From Pusillimonas sp. TS35 (lineage in GTDB: Bacteria > Pseudomonadota > Gammaproteobacteria > Burkholderiales > Burkholderiaceae_B): DNA of 64,000 nucleotides. Position numbers and translations under genes: made by a program. This document shows positions 36,371-46,754 of this stretch, one piece after another; positions within the stretch are counted from its first letter, which is position 1, and the number at the start of each line of letters is the position of its first letter. The notes beneath the pieces are model-generated. The model ran no database searches. It was not told where the DNA came from and saw nothing but the letters and a program-made list of their open reading frames with translations. The DNA lies in the NCBI RefSeq assembly GCF_009857885.1, contig NZ_WWER01000011.1:1-64000 (forward strand), given 5' to 3'.

Positions 36371-37570
36371 ATGAAACTCACTGATGCCATCGTTGGCTGG
36401 AAATCCGAGATCATCGACATACGCCGGGACATTCACGCTCATCCCGAACTGGCCTACGAAGAACACCGCACATCGGAACTCGTTGCCAGCAAGCTCGAGT
36501 CGTGGGGCATCACCACCCATAAGGGCCTGGGCAAGACGGGCGTAGTGGGCGTCATCCACGGAAAATCACAAAATGGGCGCGCCATCGGCCTGCGCGCCGA
36601 CATGGACGCATTGCCCATGAACGAAGACAACACCTTCGATCATGCCAGCAAGCATCCCGGCAAGATGCACGCCTGTGGCCACGACGGCCACACGGCAATG
36701 CTGCTCGCGGCGGCGCGGCACCTGGCGCAACATCGCGATTTCGACGGTACCGTGTATGTTATCTTCCAGCCGGCCGAAGAAGGCTTCAAAGGCGCCAAGG
36801 CCATGATCGACGATGGCCTGTTCGAACGCTTTCCCATGGACGCCGTGTTCGGCATGCACAACTGGCCCGGCATGGCTGCGGGCCAGTTCGGGCTGCGCGC
36901 CGGCCCCATTATGGCGTCCAGCAATACCTTCGATATCCGCATCATTGGCCGTGGCGCACATGGTGGTATGCCACATTTGGGTGCCGACCCTGTCATTGCG
37001 GCCGCACAGCTTGCGTTAAGCCTGCAAACCATTGTTTCGCGCAATATCAACCCGATAGACCCGGCAGTTCTCAGCATTACTCAGATACATGCCGGCTCGG
37101 CCGACAACGTCATCCCGCGCGACGCCATCTTGCGCGGCACGGTACGCACCCTGTCCGAAGACGTGCTCGACCTCATCGAGCGCCGCATGCGCGAAACCGC
37201 TGAAAGCGCAGCCAAGGCGCTCGAGTGCAGCGTCGAATTCAATTTCGAACGCAAGTACCCGCCCACCGTCAACCACTCAGACGAAACCGCCTTCTGTGCC
37301 AAGGTCATGCGCAGCATTGTCGGCGACGAAAACGTGTTCGACGACGTCCGGCCCACCATGGGCGCCGAAGACTTCGCCTATATGCTCAAGGTCAAGCCGG
37401 GCTGTTATGTGTGGATAGGCAACGGCGACGGCGACCACCGCAGCCACGGACACGGTGCCGGCCCCTGCATGCTGCACAACGGCAGCTATGATTTCAACGA
37501 CGAGCTTATCCCGCTGGGTGCCACCTACTGGGTCGAACTGGCCCGGCAATGGCTGGCTGCCCGCGCCTGA
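36371..37570 (+). CDS. M20-family amidohydrolase (hippurate hydrolase-like)
   Basis: A 399-residue metallohydrolase of the M20D aminoacylase/hippuricase group. Metal ligands are visible at Cys102 and His104 in HACGHDGHTAM, Glu136/137 in FQPAEEGF and His163 in GMHNWPGM. The dimerisation domain sits in the middle (GRGAHGGMPHLG). It probably cleaves N-acyl amino acids or peptides in the cytoplasm. AAGGA precedes the ATG. In 36195-36370 I see no gene. Confidence 0.9.
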   Translation: MKLTDAIVGWKSEIIDIRRDIHAHPELAYEEHRTSELVASKLESWGITTHKGLGKTGVVGVIHGKSQNGRAIGLRADMDALPMNEDNTFDHASKHPGKMHACGHDGHTAMLLAAARHLAQHRDFDGTVYVIFQPAEEGFKGAKAMIDDGLFERFPMDAVFGMHNWPGMAAGQFGLRAGPIMASSNTFDIRIIGRGAHGGMPHLGADPVIAAAQLALSLQTIVSRNINPIDPAVLSITQIHAGSADNVIPRDAILRGTVRTLSEDVLDLIERRMRETAESAAKALECSVEFNFERKYPPTVNHSDETAFCAKVMRSIVGDENVFDDVRPTMGAEDFAYMLKVKPGCYVWIGNGDGDHRSHGHGAGPCMLHNGSYDFNDELIPLGATYWVELARQWLAARA

Positions 37571-37611
37571 CACATTTTGTCGACCTCCCCGCAACATCCC
37601 GGAACTGCACC

Positions 37612-38019
37612 TTGACTACGCCAGCCCCAAACAACGTACTGCCCCCGCCCGAGCGCCACGCCATCCTGCGCGTTATGCCACAGCCGTCCGACGCCAATAT
37701 CCACGGCGATGTGTTCGGGGGGTGGATCATGGCGCAGGTAGACATTGCAGGCTCGATTCCGGCAACTCGCCGCGCCAATGGCCGGGTGGCTACGATCGCG
37801 GTCAACGCCTTCACCTTCAAGCAGCCTGTCTTTGTTGGCGATCTGCTCAGTTTCTACGCCGAAATCATCAAAGAGGGCCGCACCTCCATCACGATTTCCG
37901 TTGAAGTCTACGCCGAACGCCAGCGTCTGGAAGGCGACGTCGTCAAGGTGACCGAAGCCATTCTCACCTACGTCGCCACAGACGCGCAGCGCAAGAGCCG
38001 CCCCCTGCCACCTCTCTGA
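37612..38019 (+). CDS. acyl-CoA thioesterase (YciA-like hot-dog protein)
   Basis: A ~135-residue hot-dog thioesterase that hydrolyses acyl-CoA to free acid and CoA. It has the family start PQPSDANIHGDVFGGWIMAQVD, with the Asn and Asp of the active site in that helix, then VNAFTFKQPVFVGDLLSFYAEI. A TTG at 37612 gives the usual N-terminus. An ATG at 37549 is in frame but would overlap the amidohydrolase. mgtE begins 13 nt later. Confidence 0.88.
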   Translation: MTTPAPNNVLPPPERHAILRVMPQPSDANIHGDVFGGWIMAQVDIAGSIPATRRANGRVATIAVNAFTFKQPVFVGDLLSFYAEIIKEGRTSITISVEVYAERQRLEGDVVKVTEAILTYVATDAQRKSRPLPPL

Positions 38020-38032
38020 ATCAGGTCTGCCC

Positions 38033-39511
38033 ATGACGGATGCCCACACGCCCGATGAGAGCGTGCCGATCACCATCCCGCGCCGGTTAGACCCGGAGGA
38101 TGCCCAACTGGCCCTGCAGGAGCTGCAGGCCATTTTGCGCCGTCAAGAAGTCGTGGAGGAGCTCGCCCACCGGCAATACGAAACGGACGACCGTTCGCAT
38201 CTGCTCGAAGGCCTGCTGCAACGCCAGCACGAAAACGAAATCAAGGCTATCGTCAACAAGCTGCATCCGGCTGACATCGCCTTCATTCTCGAATCCCTGC
38301 CTGTTCAGGAACGTCAGATCATCTGGGATTTGGTCGACGCATCCCATGACGCCGACGTTCTGCTCGAGGTCGAAGACTGGGCGCGCGAATCGCTGATCAA
38401 ATCCATGGACCACCAGGATCTGGTCAACGCGACCGGAACCATGGACGCGGACGAGATCGCAGACCTGGCCGCCGACCTGCCGCCCGACGTCATCGCCGAA
38501 GTGCAGAAAGGCCTGACGGATGCCGAGCGCGCCCAGCTTATCGAAGCCATGGGCTACCCCGAAGACACCGTCGGCGCCATCATGGACTTCGAGATGGTGC
38601 GGGTCCGTGAGGACGTATCCCTGGAGGTAGTGCTGCGCTACTTGCGCCGCCTGCAAGAACTCCCCGATCACACTGACCAGATTTTCGTGGTCGACCGCGA
38701 GGACAAGCTGCAGGGCATCCTGCGCCTGACCAAGCTGCTGGTGCATGAACCCGAAGCCGACGTGTCCGAAGTCATGGATACCAACTACCTGACCCTCAAT
38801 CCGCTCGACTCGGATGCCGATGCGGCGGGCGCATTCGAGCGCTACGACCTGGTGTCGGCGCCAGTCGTGGACGACCAGGGGCGTCTGATCGGCCGGGTTA
38901 CCATCGCCGACGTGGTGGACGTCATCCAGGAAGACTCGCAAGAACAGGAGCTGTCTCGCGCGGGCTTGCAGGAAGAGGATATTTTCGCGCCGGTACTGTA
39001 TGCGCTGCGCAACCGGGCTCCGTGGCTGCTGATCAACCTTTGCACCGCTGGTATTGCGTCGCTGGTTGCCTCGCGCTTTGAAGAAACGGTCAGCCATATT
39101 GTGATCCTGGCGTTTCTGATGTCTATTGTGGCGGGTATTGGCGGCAACTCGGGCAACCAGACCATGACCATGATCATCCGCGCTCTGGCTGTGGGCCGCA
39201 TCAGCGAATCCAATGCCTTGCAACTGGTCCGCCGCGAGCTTACCGTCACGTTTCTGGTTGGCTTGTGCGGCAGCTTCGTGGCCGCCGCGTTCGCATGGGG
39301 GATCTCGGGCTCCCCCGCCATTGCGGCCGTGATGATGGCCGCAATGATCCTCAATATGCTGATCGGCGCCGGGCTCGGGGTGCTGATCCCCATATTGCGC
39401 GAGCGCTTCGGCAAAGATCCGGCCATCGGCTCGTCGGTGCTGCTCACCTTCGCCACCGATTCGCTCGGGTTCTTTATTTTCCTGGGGCTGGCGACGGTGT
39501 TTCTGCTTTAG
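38033..39511 (+). CDS. mgtE: magnesium transporter MgtE
   Basis: Mg2+ channel of 492 residues with the complete domain order: N-terminal superhelical domain (about 20-160, LHPADIAFILESLPVQERQ), two CBS domains (about 165-310, the second with YDLVSAPVVDDQGRLIGRVT) and five membrane helices (from about 335, including the pore motif GIGGNSGNQT). Acidic cytoplasmic residues sense internal Mg2+ and gate the pore. It is the end of the run suhB-amidohydrolase-thioesterase-mgtE. Confidence 0.95.
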   Translation: MTDAHTPDESVPITIPRRLDPEDAQLALQELQAILRRQEVVEELAHRQYETDDRSHLLEGLLQRQHENEIKAIVNKLHPADIAFILESLPVQERQIIWDLVDASHDADVLLEVEDWARESLIKSMDHQDLVNATGTMDADEIADLAADLPPDVIAEVQKGLTDAERAQLIEAMGYPEDTVGAIMDFEMVRVREDVSLEVVLRYLRRLQELPDHTDQIFVVDREDKLQGILRLTKLLVHEPEADVSEVMDTNYLTLNPLDSDADAAGAFERYDLVSAPVVDDQGRLIGRVTIADVVDVIQEDSQEQELSRAGLQEEDIFAPVLYALRNRAPWLLINLCTAGIASLVASRFEETVSHIVILAFLMSIVAGIGGNSGNQTMTMIIRALAVGRISESNALQLVRRELTVTFLVGLCGSFVAAAFAWGISGSPAIAAVMMAAMILNMLIGAGLGVLIPILRERFGKDPAIGSSVLLTFATDSLGFFIFLGLATVFLL

Positions 39512-39519
39512 TGCTGCTC

Positions 39520-39542
39520 GACAGCGACAGCGACAGCGACAG
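39520..39542 (+). repeat. short tandem repeat GACAGC
   Basis: Three full copies of GACAGC and a fourth partial one (GACAGG) lie 9 nt after the mgtE stop codon. Confidence 0.8.
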
Positions 39543-39578
39543 GCAGCCTTTTACTTCAACCGAACGCAGTCAGGAAGC

Positions 39579-39660
39579 AAAAAGCCCGGCACTGCACTAC
39601 ACCCCAAATGTCGGATTGAAGTCCAACGTTTGAAATGCAGTGCAGTGCCGGGCCATTTTT
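39579..39660. terminator. long bidirectional terminator between mgtE and secA
   Basis: The arms GCCCGGCACTGCACT (39584-39598) and AGTGCAGTGCCGGGC (39639-39653) are perfectly complementary over 15 bp. They are flanked by A5 and T5 runs, so either strand reads as an intrinsic terminator. The 40-nt loop contains a second weaker stem (AAATGT...ACGTTT and GGA...TCC). It separates two convergent genes. Confidence 0.85.
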
Positions 39661-39701
39661 GCGGAGTCTAGGCCGCAGGCCTGCCCCCTGGGGCTTGCCA
39701 A

Positions 39702-42443
39702 TCAGGCCAGGCGACCGTGGCAGTGCTTGTACTTTTTACCGCTGCCGCAAGGGCAGGGATCGTTGCGCCCGACCTTGCCCCCTGGATGCACCGCCGCGGC
39801 CGCCGACGTCGGCGCCTCGTCCAGGCCAGGATCCTGGCCGCTGAGCGCAGCGTCGTAGTCCGCGTGGTGGTAGGTGACTTTCTCGAGCGCCGGCTCGGCT
39901 TCCTCGACTTCGACCTGCTCACGCGACTGGATGCGCACCGTCATCAGCACACGCACCACATCGTTGCGAATACGATCGAGCATGTCGGAGAACAGCTCGA
40001 ACGCTTCCCGCTTGTATTCCTGCTTGGGGTCTTTCTGGGCATAGCCGCGCAGGTGAATGCCTTGGCGCAGATGATCAAGCGACGCCAGGTGCGCACGCCA
40101 GTTGGTATCGATGGACTGCAGCAGCATGGAGCGCTCGAACGGCGCCCAGCCTGCCTTGCTCACCAGATCAACCTTTTCCTGATAGATGCGCCGGCCTTCG
40201 GCCAGCACGCGCTCAAGCAGATCATCGTCAGTGAGATTGGGCTCTTTCTCGAGCATGTCGACCAGCGGCAACGACAGCTGCCACTCGGATTCGAGCGTAT
40301 TCTGCAAACCAGCGACGTCCCACTGCTCCTCCATGGTGCCCTCGGGTATGAACACCCGGAACTGCTCGGACAGCGTGGCGTCGCGAAGGTTTTCGATGGT
40401 TTCGGCTACGTCTTCGGTTTCAAGCACCTCGTTGCGCTGCGCGTAAAGCACCTTGCGCTGGTCGTTAGCGACATCGTCATACTGCAGCAGTTGCTTGCGG
40501 ATGTCGAAGTTGCGCCCTTCCACCTTGCGCTGCGCGGATTCGATCGAACGCGACACCATGCGCGCCTCGATGGGCTCGCCCTCGGGAAGACGCAGCCGAT
40601 CCATGATGGCGCGCACACGGTCGCCCGCGAAAATGCGCATCAGCGAATCCTCGAGCGATAGATAGAAACGCGATGAGCCCGGATCGCCCTGCCGCCCCGC
40701 GCGACCGCGCAGTTGGTTGTCGATGCGACGGGACTCATGTCGCTCGGTGCCGATGATACGCAGGCCGCCCGCAGCCTTGACCGCCTCGTTGGCCGGCTGC
40801 CAGGCCGCCTTGATGGCCTCGATCCGACGTTCTTTTTCGTCTTGCGACAGCGAGGCGTCGGCGCGCACCAGATCAACCTGTTTTTCGACACTGCCGCCAA
40901 GCACGATGTCGGTACCGCGGCCCGCCATATTGGTAGCGATGGTGATATGACCCGGCTTGCCGGCTTCGGCGACGATCTCAGCTTCGCGCGCGTGCTGCTT
41001 GGCATTGAGCACATCGTGTGGCAGTTTTGCCTGCTTGAGCAGACCCGACAGCAGTTCGGAGTTCTCGATGCTGGTGGTGCCGACCAGCACTGGCTGGCCA
41101 CGCTCGTGGCAGTCTTTGATGTCTGCCAGGATGGCGTTGTATTTTTCTGTGTCGGTCTTGAAGACCTGATCGTTTTGGTCGACCCGCGCCATGGGGCGGT
41201 TGGTGGGGATGATGACGGTTTCGAGGCTGTAGATTTCCTGGAACTCGTAGGCTTCCGTGTCTGCCGTGCCGGTCATGCCAGCCAGCTTCTCGTACATGCG
41301 GAAGTAATTCTGGAACGTGATGGAGGCCAGTGTCTGGTTTTCGTTCTGGATGCGCACGCCTTCCTTGGCTTCGACCGCCTGGTGCAACCCGTCGGACCAA
41401 CGACGGCCCGCCATCAGGCGGCCTGTGAATTCGTCGACGATGACGACTTCGTCGTTCTGCACCACGTATTGCTGGTCGCGGAAGAATAGATTGTGCGCGC
41501 GCAACGCGACCATGAGATGATGAACCAGCGAGATATGGCGCGGGTCGTACAGGGATTCGCCCGCAGGCAGCAGGCCCAGTTCGTGCAGCACCTCTTCGGC
41601 CTTGACCTGCCCCGCTTCTGACAAATACACCTGCTGCGCCTTTTCATCGACCCAGAAATCACCTTCTGGCTCGGGCTCGTGCGGCTTGGGTTCGCTTGCC
41701 ATGCGGATGAGCATGGGCGGCACGGCGTTCATGCGCACGTAAAGCTCGGTGTTGTCTTCGGCCTGACCAGAGATGATCAGCGGTGTACGCGCCTCGTCAA
41801 TCAGGATCGAGTCGACCTCGTCGACAATGGCGTAGAACAGCGGACGTTGGCGCCGGTCTTCGGCGCGATACTCCATGTTGTCGCGCAGGTAATCGAAGCC
41901 GTATTCGTTGTTGGTGCCATAAGTAATATCGGCGGCATAGGCAGCGAGCTTTTCTTCGTTTTCCTGCTGCGGCACCACAACGCCAACCGTGAGCCCAAGA
42001 AAACCGTACAAGCGGCCCATCCATTCGGCATCGCGGCGGGCCAGGTAATCGTTGACCGTGACCACATGCACACCCTTGCCTGCGAGAGCATTCAGGTAGA
42101 CGGCAAGGGTTGCCATGAGCGTCTTGCCTTCGCCGGTGCGCATTTCAGCGATCTTGCCGTTGTGCAGGGCGATGGCGCCCAACAGCTGCACGTCGAAGTG
42201 ACGCATGCCGAACACACGTTTGCTGCCCTCGCGCACCACGGCGAACGCTTCCGGCAGCAGATCGTCGAGCGATGCGCCTTCGGCCAGCCTCTGCTTGAAC
42301 GCGGGGGTTTTGGCGGCAAGCTCTTCATTAGAGAGCTTTTCCATGGCGGGCTCAAGCGCGTTGATTTGCGCCACCAGCTTGCGGTACTGCTTGAGAATGC
42401 GGTCGTTGCGACTGCCGATCAGCTTTTTGAGCAAGGAAACCAT
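39702..42443 (-). CDS. secA: protein translocase motor SecA
   Basis: ATP-driven motor that pushes unfolded preproteins through SecYEG. The 913-residue protein has all parts: the Walker A loop MRTGEGKTL, the DEAD-like [18 protein letters not shown], the preprotein cross-linking region, [18 protein letters not shown]-type motif (as ITN...[13 protein letters not shown]) and a C-terminal zinc-binding tail [16 protein letters not shown] that contacts SecB and phospholipid. It is a single gene. Confidence 0.98.
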   Translation of the reverse strand: MVSLLKKLIGSRNDRILKQYRKLVAQINALEPAMEKLSNEELAAKTPAFKQRLAEGASLDDLLPEAFAVVREGSKRVFGMRHFDVQLLGAIALHNGKIAEMRTGEGKTLMATLAVYLNALAGKGVHVVTVNDYLARRDAEWMGRLYGFLGLTVGVVVPQQENEEKLAAYAADITYGTNNEYGFDYLRDNMEYRAEDRRQRPLFYAIVDEVDSILIDEARTPLIISGQAEDNTELYVRMNAVPPMLIRMASEPKPHEPEPEGDFWVDEKAQQVYLSEAGQVKAEEVLHELGLLPAGESLYDPRHISLVHHLMVALRAHNLFFRDQQYVVQNDEVVIVDEFTGRLMAGRRWSDGLHQAVEAKEGVRIQNENQTLASITFQNYFRMYEKLAGMTGTADTEAYEFQEIYSLETVIIPTNRPMARVDQNDQVFKTDTEKYNAILADIKDCHERGQPVLVGTTSIENSELLSGLLKQAKLPHDVLNAKQHAREAEIVAEAGKPGHITIATNMAGRGTDIVLGGSVEKQVDLVRADASLSQDEKERRIEAIKAAWQPANEAVKAAGGLRIIGTERHESRRIDNQLRGRAGRQGDPGSSRFYLSLEDSLMRIFAGDRVRAIMDRLRLPEGEPIEARMVSRSIESAQRKVEGRNFDIRKQLLQYDDVANDQRKVLYAQRNEVLETEDVAETIENLRDATLSEQFRVFIPEGTMEEQWDVAGLQNTLESEWQLSLPLVDMLEKEPNLTDDDLLERVLAEGRRIYQEKVDLVSKAGWAPFERSMLLQSIDTNWRAHLASLDHLRQGIHLRGYAQKDPKQEYKREAFELFSDMLDRIRNDVVRVLMTVRIQSREQVEVEEAEPALEKVTYHHADYDAALSGQDPGLDEAPTSAAAAVHPGGKVGRNDPCPCGSGKKYKHCHGRLA

Positions 42444-42553
42444 TCGTGTGTGGCGGACACGCCCGTGCCGGCGCGGGCCCGCTTTGCCTGTCGTTGGGTT
42501 GGCGGAAAAGGCTCCGCGGAAAACGCTACAGTTTAACGCAGGTTCGTGGCAAC

Positions 42554-43600
42554 TTACTTTACAGCAGCCATGACAGCACTGGCGCCGCCGGCAGCCGCGT
42601 TGGCTGCGTCGGCAATCAGGCTGTCAGGCTCGGTGTTGGTCTCGGCGGGCAAGAACAGCGACGGGTCAAGGGGATGGCCGGCCATCCGAACTTCGAAATG
42701 TAAATGCGACCCGGTGGAGCGCCCCGTGCTGCCCACGCGCGCTATCATCTGCCCCTTCTCGACCAGAGCGCCAAGCTTGACGTTGATCGACGAGGCATGG
42801 GCGTACCGGGTAACGAGGCCATTGCCATGGTTAATTTCGACCATCTTGCCATAACCGGGTACGTAGCGCGCCTCGGTGACAACACCCGCAGACGCAGCGT
42901 GTATCGGCGTACCTCGAGGGGCCGCGAAATCAAGCCCTTCGTGCATCGTATGGCGTCCGGTAACAGGATGCCGGCGCCATCCGAATGAGGAACTGAGCGC
43001 GGGATAATCCACCGGTTTGTAGGACGGCATCCAATTCTGCGCGCCGGCGCGCTTGGTCAACACTAGATCCAGCATGCCCAGCCAGTCTTTCTGCTCGGAA
43101 AGCTGCGCAGATAGTATGTCCAGACGGCGCCCCAACCCTTCGGCGGACCACTCCGAGATACCGGAGTCGGCATGGATGTCGTCCATGACGGCCGGCACCT
43201 GGTGCGCCAGGTTGGCCTGAACCTCAGGGTCGGTATATGCCACGCCGGCTGCCTTGGCGACGTGTTTGCTCAGCGCCCCCACGGAAATCAACTGCGCCTG
43301 CATTTCGCCGACTTTGGCAGCAAGCTGACTGACGTTCTCCCGCACATAAGCCGAGTCGCGCGACAAACGTTCAGCGATGATGCGCTCCTGGTCGGGCGTG
43401 AGCGTCTGCTGAGGCGCCATGCGCGCCTGGATCCAGGCGCCGGCGACCGCGGAAGCGCCCAGGGCCGCTACCGCCAGTACAGCGGCTGCGAAAAACCGCA
43501 AGCCTTTACGGGTAGAATGAGCAGAGGAAGTCCCGGTGGGTTGACGTACCCCTGTTTCGGGCACCGTCCCCCCGAATTCTCTGGACGCTGTAGATTGCAT
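42554..43600 (-). CDS. M23-family peptidoglycan endopeptidase
   Basis: A 348-residue bitopic or exported protein: cytoplasmic N-terminus of ~33 residues, a membrane helix at about 35-56 ([21 protein letters not shown]), a coiled segment, and a LytM/M23 domain from about 210. Zinc motifs [14 protein letters not shown] and SHLHFEV are complete, so it should cut peptidoglycan cross-links or activate amidases. The upstream gene is divergent, 35 nt away. Confidence 0.9.
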   Translation of the reverse strand: MQSTASREFGGTVPETGVRQPTGTSSAHSTRKGLRFFAAAVLAVAALGASAVAGAWIQARMAPQQTLTPDQERIIAERLSRDSAYVRENVSQLAAKVGEMQAQLISVGALSKHVAKAAGVAYTDPEVQANLAHQVPAVMDDIHADSGISEWSAEGLGRRLDILSAQLSEQKDWLGMLDLVLTKRAGAQNWMPSYKPVDYPALSSSFGWRRHPVTGRHTMHEGLDFAAPRGTPIHAASAGVVTEARYVPGYGKMVEINHGNGLVTRYAHASSINVKLGALVEKGQMIARVGSTGRSTGSHLHFEVRMAGHPLDPSLFLPAETNTEPDSLIADAANAAAGGASAVMAAVK

Positions 43601-43635
43601 AAACCGATATCTCTATTCCGTTTCGCAGGCTAGGC

Positions 43636-44124
43636 ATGGCATACATGCGTAAACCCACTGCTATTCGTAAACAAGACCGAACGCGTGGCGCGGCCCTGGC
43701 GGCCAATTGGCTGGAGGACGACCAGCAAAGCGCCGACGTATGGGCGACAGCCCGTGCCATGCTCGCCATCCAGGAAGCAGCGCGCGAGGTACTACCGGGG
43801 CCGCTGGCCGATGCGTGCCAGGTTGCCCGTATGGAAAGACAGCGAATTACACTGGCAGTTCCCAGCGCCGCCTATGCCGCCAAACTCAGGCAATTGGCGC
43901 CGCGCATTGCACATCTACTGGCCGGCAAGGGCTGGAACATCCAGGAGATCACCGTCAAGGTGCATGCCGGATTACCGCGGCAGCGCACAGAAAGCGCTAC
44001 GCAGCGTGACGTTGTCCCGCTGGGCGAAAACGCCCTGCAGGCATTTGACGACCTTCGCCACAGCGTAAGGCCAGGCCCGCTGGCTGATGCCATAGAGCGA
44101 TTACTGGCGCATCACCGCCGCTGA
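43636..44124 (+). CDS. DUF721/DciA-like protein
   Basis: A 162-residue protein whose central part (about 60-115, ADACQVARMERQRITLAVPSAAYAAKLRQ) matches the DUF721 domain of DciA. DciA loads the replicative helicase DnaB in bacteria that lack DnaC. The flanks are variable, as in that family. A location near secA and an M23 peptidase is common for DciA-like genes. It converges on lpxC with 47 nt between. Confidence 0.78.
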   Translation: MAYMRKPTAIRKQDRTRGAALAANWLEDDQQSADVWATARAMLAIQEAAREVLPGPLADACQVARMERQRITLAVPSAAYAAKLRQLAPRIAHLLAGKGWNIQEITVKVHAGLPRQRTESATQRDVVPLGENALQAFDDLRHSVRPGPLADAIERLLAHHRR

Positions 44125-44171
44125 CGCCGGGTACAACAAGGAAACAGTAACGCGCTGGGCGGCAAGCCGCC

Positions 44172-45095
44172 TTAAGCCAGTTTCCACTCGTGTGTGAACG
44201 CCTTGGGCGCGGTGGCCGTTGAAGCGTAGGTCACGATTTCCCAGGCTTGCTGGCGGGCCAACAACGCCCGCGCAAGCTGGTTATTAAGGCCATGGCCGGA
44301 TTTGCAGGCGACATAACGCGCCACAAGCGGCTTGCCAATGAGATACAGGTCGCCGATGGCGTCGAGTATCTTGTGCTTGACGAATTCATCATCATAACGC
44401 AAGCCATCCGCATTGAGCACGCGGTACTCGTCCATCACGATGGCGTTATCGAGGCTGCCACCACGCGCCAAGCCAGCCGCACGCAATGCCTCGACTTCGT
44501 TCACGAAACCGAAAGTGCGGGCCCGAGCGATCGTCTTGACGTAGGAGTCTTTCTCGAAATCGACTTCGGCGAAATTGGCCGTGGAATTGATGGCGGGATG
44601 GTGAAAATCGATGGCGAACGACAAGGCAAAGCCGTTATACGGCTCGAGACGCGCCCATTTGAGATCTTCGCCCTCGCCTTCGCGCACCTCGATGGGTTCG
44701 AGCACGCGCAAGAATTGCTTGGGGGCCGCTTGTTCTTCAAGACCTGCCGAGCGCAACAGGTACACGAATGTGCCCGCGCTGCCATCCATGATAGGCACTT
44801 CTTCGGCAGTGAGGTCGACATGAAGGTTGTCGATACCCAGGCCGGCCAGCGCGGACATCAGGTGCTCGACGGTGGAGACACGCACATTGCCCTTCTGGAG
44901 CACCGAGGCCATGCGGGTATTGCCGACAAGGTCCGCCTGTGCGGGAAGATCGACGATTTCGGGCAAGTCAACGCGGTGAAAAACGATACCCGTATTGGGT
45001 GCAGCCGGGCGCAGGGTAAGCTCGACCCGCCGGCCCGAATGAAGACCGACCCCCTTGGTGCTGATGGGTCTCTGGATGGTGCGTTGACGTAGCAT
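44172..45095 (-). CDS. lpxC: UDP-3-O-acyl-N-acetylglucosamine deacetylase LpxC
   Basis: Zinc deacetylase that commits UDP-GlcNAc to lipid A synthesis. The 307-residue protein has the N-terminal [27 protein letters not shown], the [10 protein letters not shown] zinc motif, [19 protein letters not shown] and [17 protein letters not shown]. The ATG at 45095 gives the family length; the frame runs open to 45242 without similarity. It ends the division cluster, as in many Proteobacteria, with a separate leader of 317 nt. Confidence 0.96.
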   Translation of the reverse strand: MLRQRTIQRPISTKGVGLHSGRRVELTLRPAAPNTGIVFHRVDLPEIVDLPAQADLVGNTRMASVLQKGNVRVSTVEHLMSALAGLGIDNLHVDLTAEEVPIMDGSAGTFVYLLRSAGLEEQAAPKQFLRVLEPIEVREGEGEDLKWARLEPYNGFALSFAIDFHHPAINSTANFAEVDFEKDSYVKTIARARTFGFVNEVEALRAAGLARGGSLDNAIVMDEYRVLNADGLRYDDEFVKHKILDAIGDLYLIGKPLVARYVACKSGHGLNNQLARALLARQQAWEIVTYASTATAPKAFTHEWKLA

Positions 45096-45108
45096 GAGCG
45101 ATCTGTTC

Positions 45109-45124
45109 AAGGGCGCAAGCCCTT
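45109..45124. promoter_or_regulatory. hairpin in the lpxC leader
   Basis: AAGGGC-GCAA-GCCCTT forms a 6-bp stem with a GNRA-like tetraloop, 14-29 nt upstream of the lpxC start codon, where the ribosome would bind. It may modulate translation. On the plus strand it is followed by a T-rich run and looks like a terminator, but no gene points that way. Confidence 0.4.
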
Positions 45125-45341
45125 CTTTTTCCTGCTTTTTTATGAGGGGCCATTGTAACCGAATTACGGGTTTTCCATTAAATTCAGTTGTTTCAACAGC
45201 CTGTGCAAGTGTTTCAGTGGGCTTCAATGCATACCGGCCCATCGGTTTGTAACAACGGCGACGGCGCGCTGCCCGTGGGGAACGAGCGGCGCGCCTGCCG
45301 GGAACCCCGCCAGCGAACAGCGGGGGTGCGAGAGTCAGCCA

Positions 45342-45369
45342 CCCGCCCTGCCCAATGGGCAGGGGCGGG
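45342..45369. terminator. hairpin after ftsZ
   Basis: CCCGCCCTGCCC and GGGCAGGGGCGGG pair with one bulged base around an AAT loop, 44 nt past the ftsZ stop. A T tract is not evident on the minus strand. It may partly uncouple lpxC from ftsZ. The remaining leader sequence up to lpxC shows no gene. Confidence 0.45.
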
Positions 45370-45412
45370 CAACCTCCAGTCTGGCGGATTTACATCGTGA
45401 TGCGCTACGAGA

Positions 45413-46579
45413 TCAATCCGCCTGCTTGCGCAGGAAAGCAGGGATATCAAAATGATCCATACCTGCGGTTTCCAGCGCGCGCACCTGGGCCGAAGCCTGG
45501 CCGCGCGGGCGGCGGATTACCGCGGGAACGTCGGAATTGCCAAAATCATAATCACCGGCGGTGAAATCATCCGTGCCGGTGCGAACCGCTTCCTGTTTGC
45601 TGGACACCAGTTGCGGACGGGATGCGGCGCGGCCCAGGCCGGTGGCAACCACGGTGACACGCAAGTTCTCGCCCATGGACTCGTCGTAAGCGGTGCCAAA
45701 AACGATGGTGGCATCGTCAGCGGCATAGCTGCGAATCGTATCCATGATTTCGCGGGTTTCGCGCATCTTGAGCGTGCGGCTGGCGGTAATGTTGACCAGC
45801 ATGCCGCGCGCACCGTGCAGATCGACACCCTCGAGCAGCGGGCACGCAATGGCACGCTCCGCGGCAACGCGGGCGCGGTCGGCGCCTGCCGCGATAGACG
45901 TACCCATCATGGCCTGGCCCTGCTCGCCCATGATGGTCTTGACGTCTTCGAAGTCGACGTTGACATTGCCTTCGACATTGATGATCTCGGCGATACCGGC
46001 ACATGCGTTGTGCAGCACATCATCCGCCGATTTGAAGCAGTCTTCCTGCGTCGCATCGTCGTCCATCAGGTCGTACAGGTTTTCATTCAGCACCACAATC
46101 AAGGAATGTACGTGCTTGGAGAGCTCAGTAATGCCCTCTTCCGCCATCTTCATGCGCTTGTTGCCTTCGAAACCAAAGGGCTTGGTGACCACACCCACAG
46201 TCAGGATGCCCAGCTCTTTGGCAACCTCGGCCACGACCGGGCTGGCGCCCGTGCCGGTGCCGCCGCCCATGCCGGCGGTGATGAACACCATATTGGCGCC
46301 GTTCAGGGCGGCGCGAATTTCCTCGCGCGCCGTTTCTGCGGCGGCGCGGCCCTGTTCAGGACGCGCACCCGCACCCAGGCCGGTACGGCCCAGGCGAATC
46401 TGTACCGGCGCTTCCGTGGTGGCCAGCGCCTGCGAATCGGTGTTGGCGCAGATGAACTCCACGCCGCTCACCCCCGAGCGGATCATGTGGCCGACGGCGT
46501 TGCCGCCTGCACCACCCACGCCTACTACCTTGATTACGGTGCCGTTTGCACTCGTATCGAGCATCTCAAAATTCATCAT
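45413..46579 (-). CDS. ftsZ: cell division protein FtsZ
   Basis: Tubulin-like GTPase that forms the Z ring. The 388-residue protein has the N-terminal IKVVGVGGAGGNAVGHMI, the GTP-binding loop GMGGGTGTGASPVVAE, the T7 loop NVDFEDVKTIM and the conserved C-terminal peptide DHFDIPAFLRKQAD that binds FtsA and ZipA. AGGGAG lies before the first of two ATG codons (46579). It follows ftsA by 175 nt. Confidence 0.98.
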   Translation of the reverse strand: MMNFEMLDTSANGTVIKVVGVGGAGGNAVGHMIRSGVSGVEFICANTDSQALATTEAPVQIRLGRTGLGAGARPEQGRAAAETAREEIRAALNGANMVFITAGMGGGTGTGASPVVAEVAKELGILTVGVVTKPFGFEGNKRMKMAEEGITELSKHVHSLIVVLNENLYDLMDDDATQEDCFKSADDVLHNACAGIAEIINVEGNVNVDFEDVKTIMGEQGQAMMGTSIAAGADRARVAAERAIACPLLEGVDLHGARGMLVNITASRTLKMRETREIMDTIRSYAADDATIVFGTAYDESMGENLRVTVVATGLGRAASRPQLVSSKQEAVRTGTDDFTAGDYDFGNSDVPAVIRRPRGQASAQVRALETAGMDHFDIPAFLRKQAD

Positions 46580-46754
46580 GTCGACTCCCTCACGTTTCCA
46601 GAATTGCTTAAATCACGATATTGAAATTGCTTTCCCCAGTACTGCTGCTTATCCGGAACGGTGTCAAACAAAGTGCCCGCCGGCTGACGCGCACCTGATT
46701 TGACCCCCTTCCGCAACCGTGCCCGCGCGGGCCGGCCGTTAGGGTCTTGCGGCC

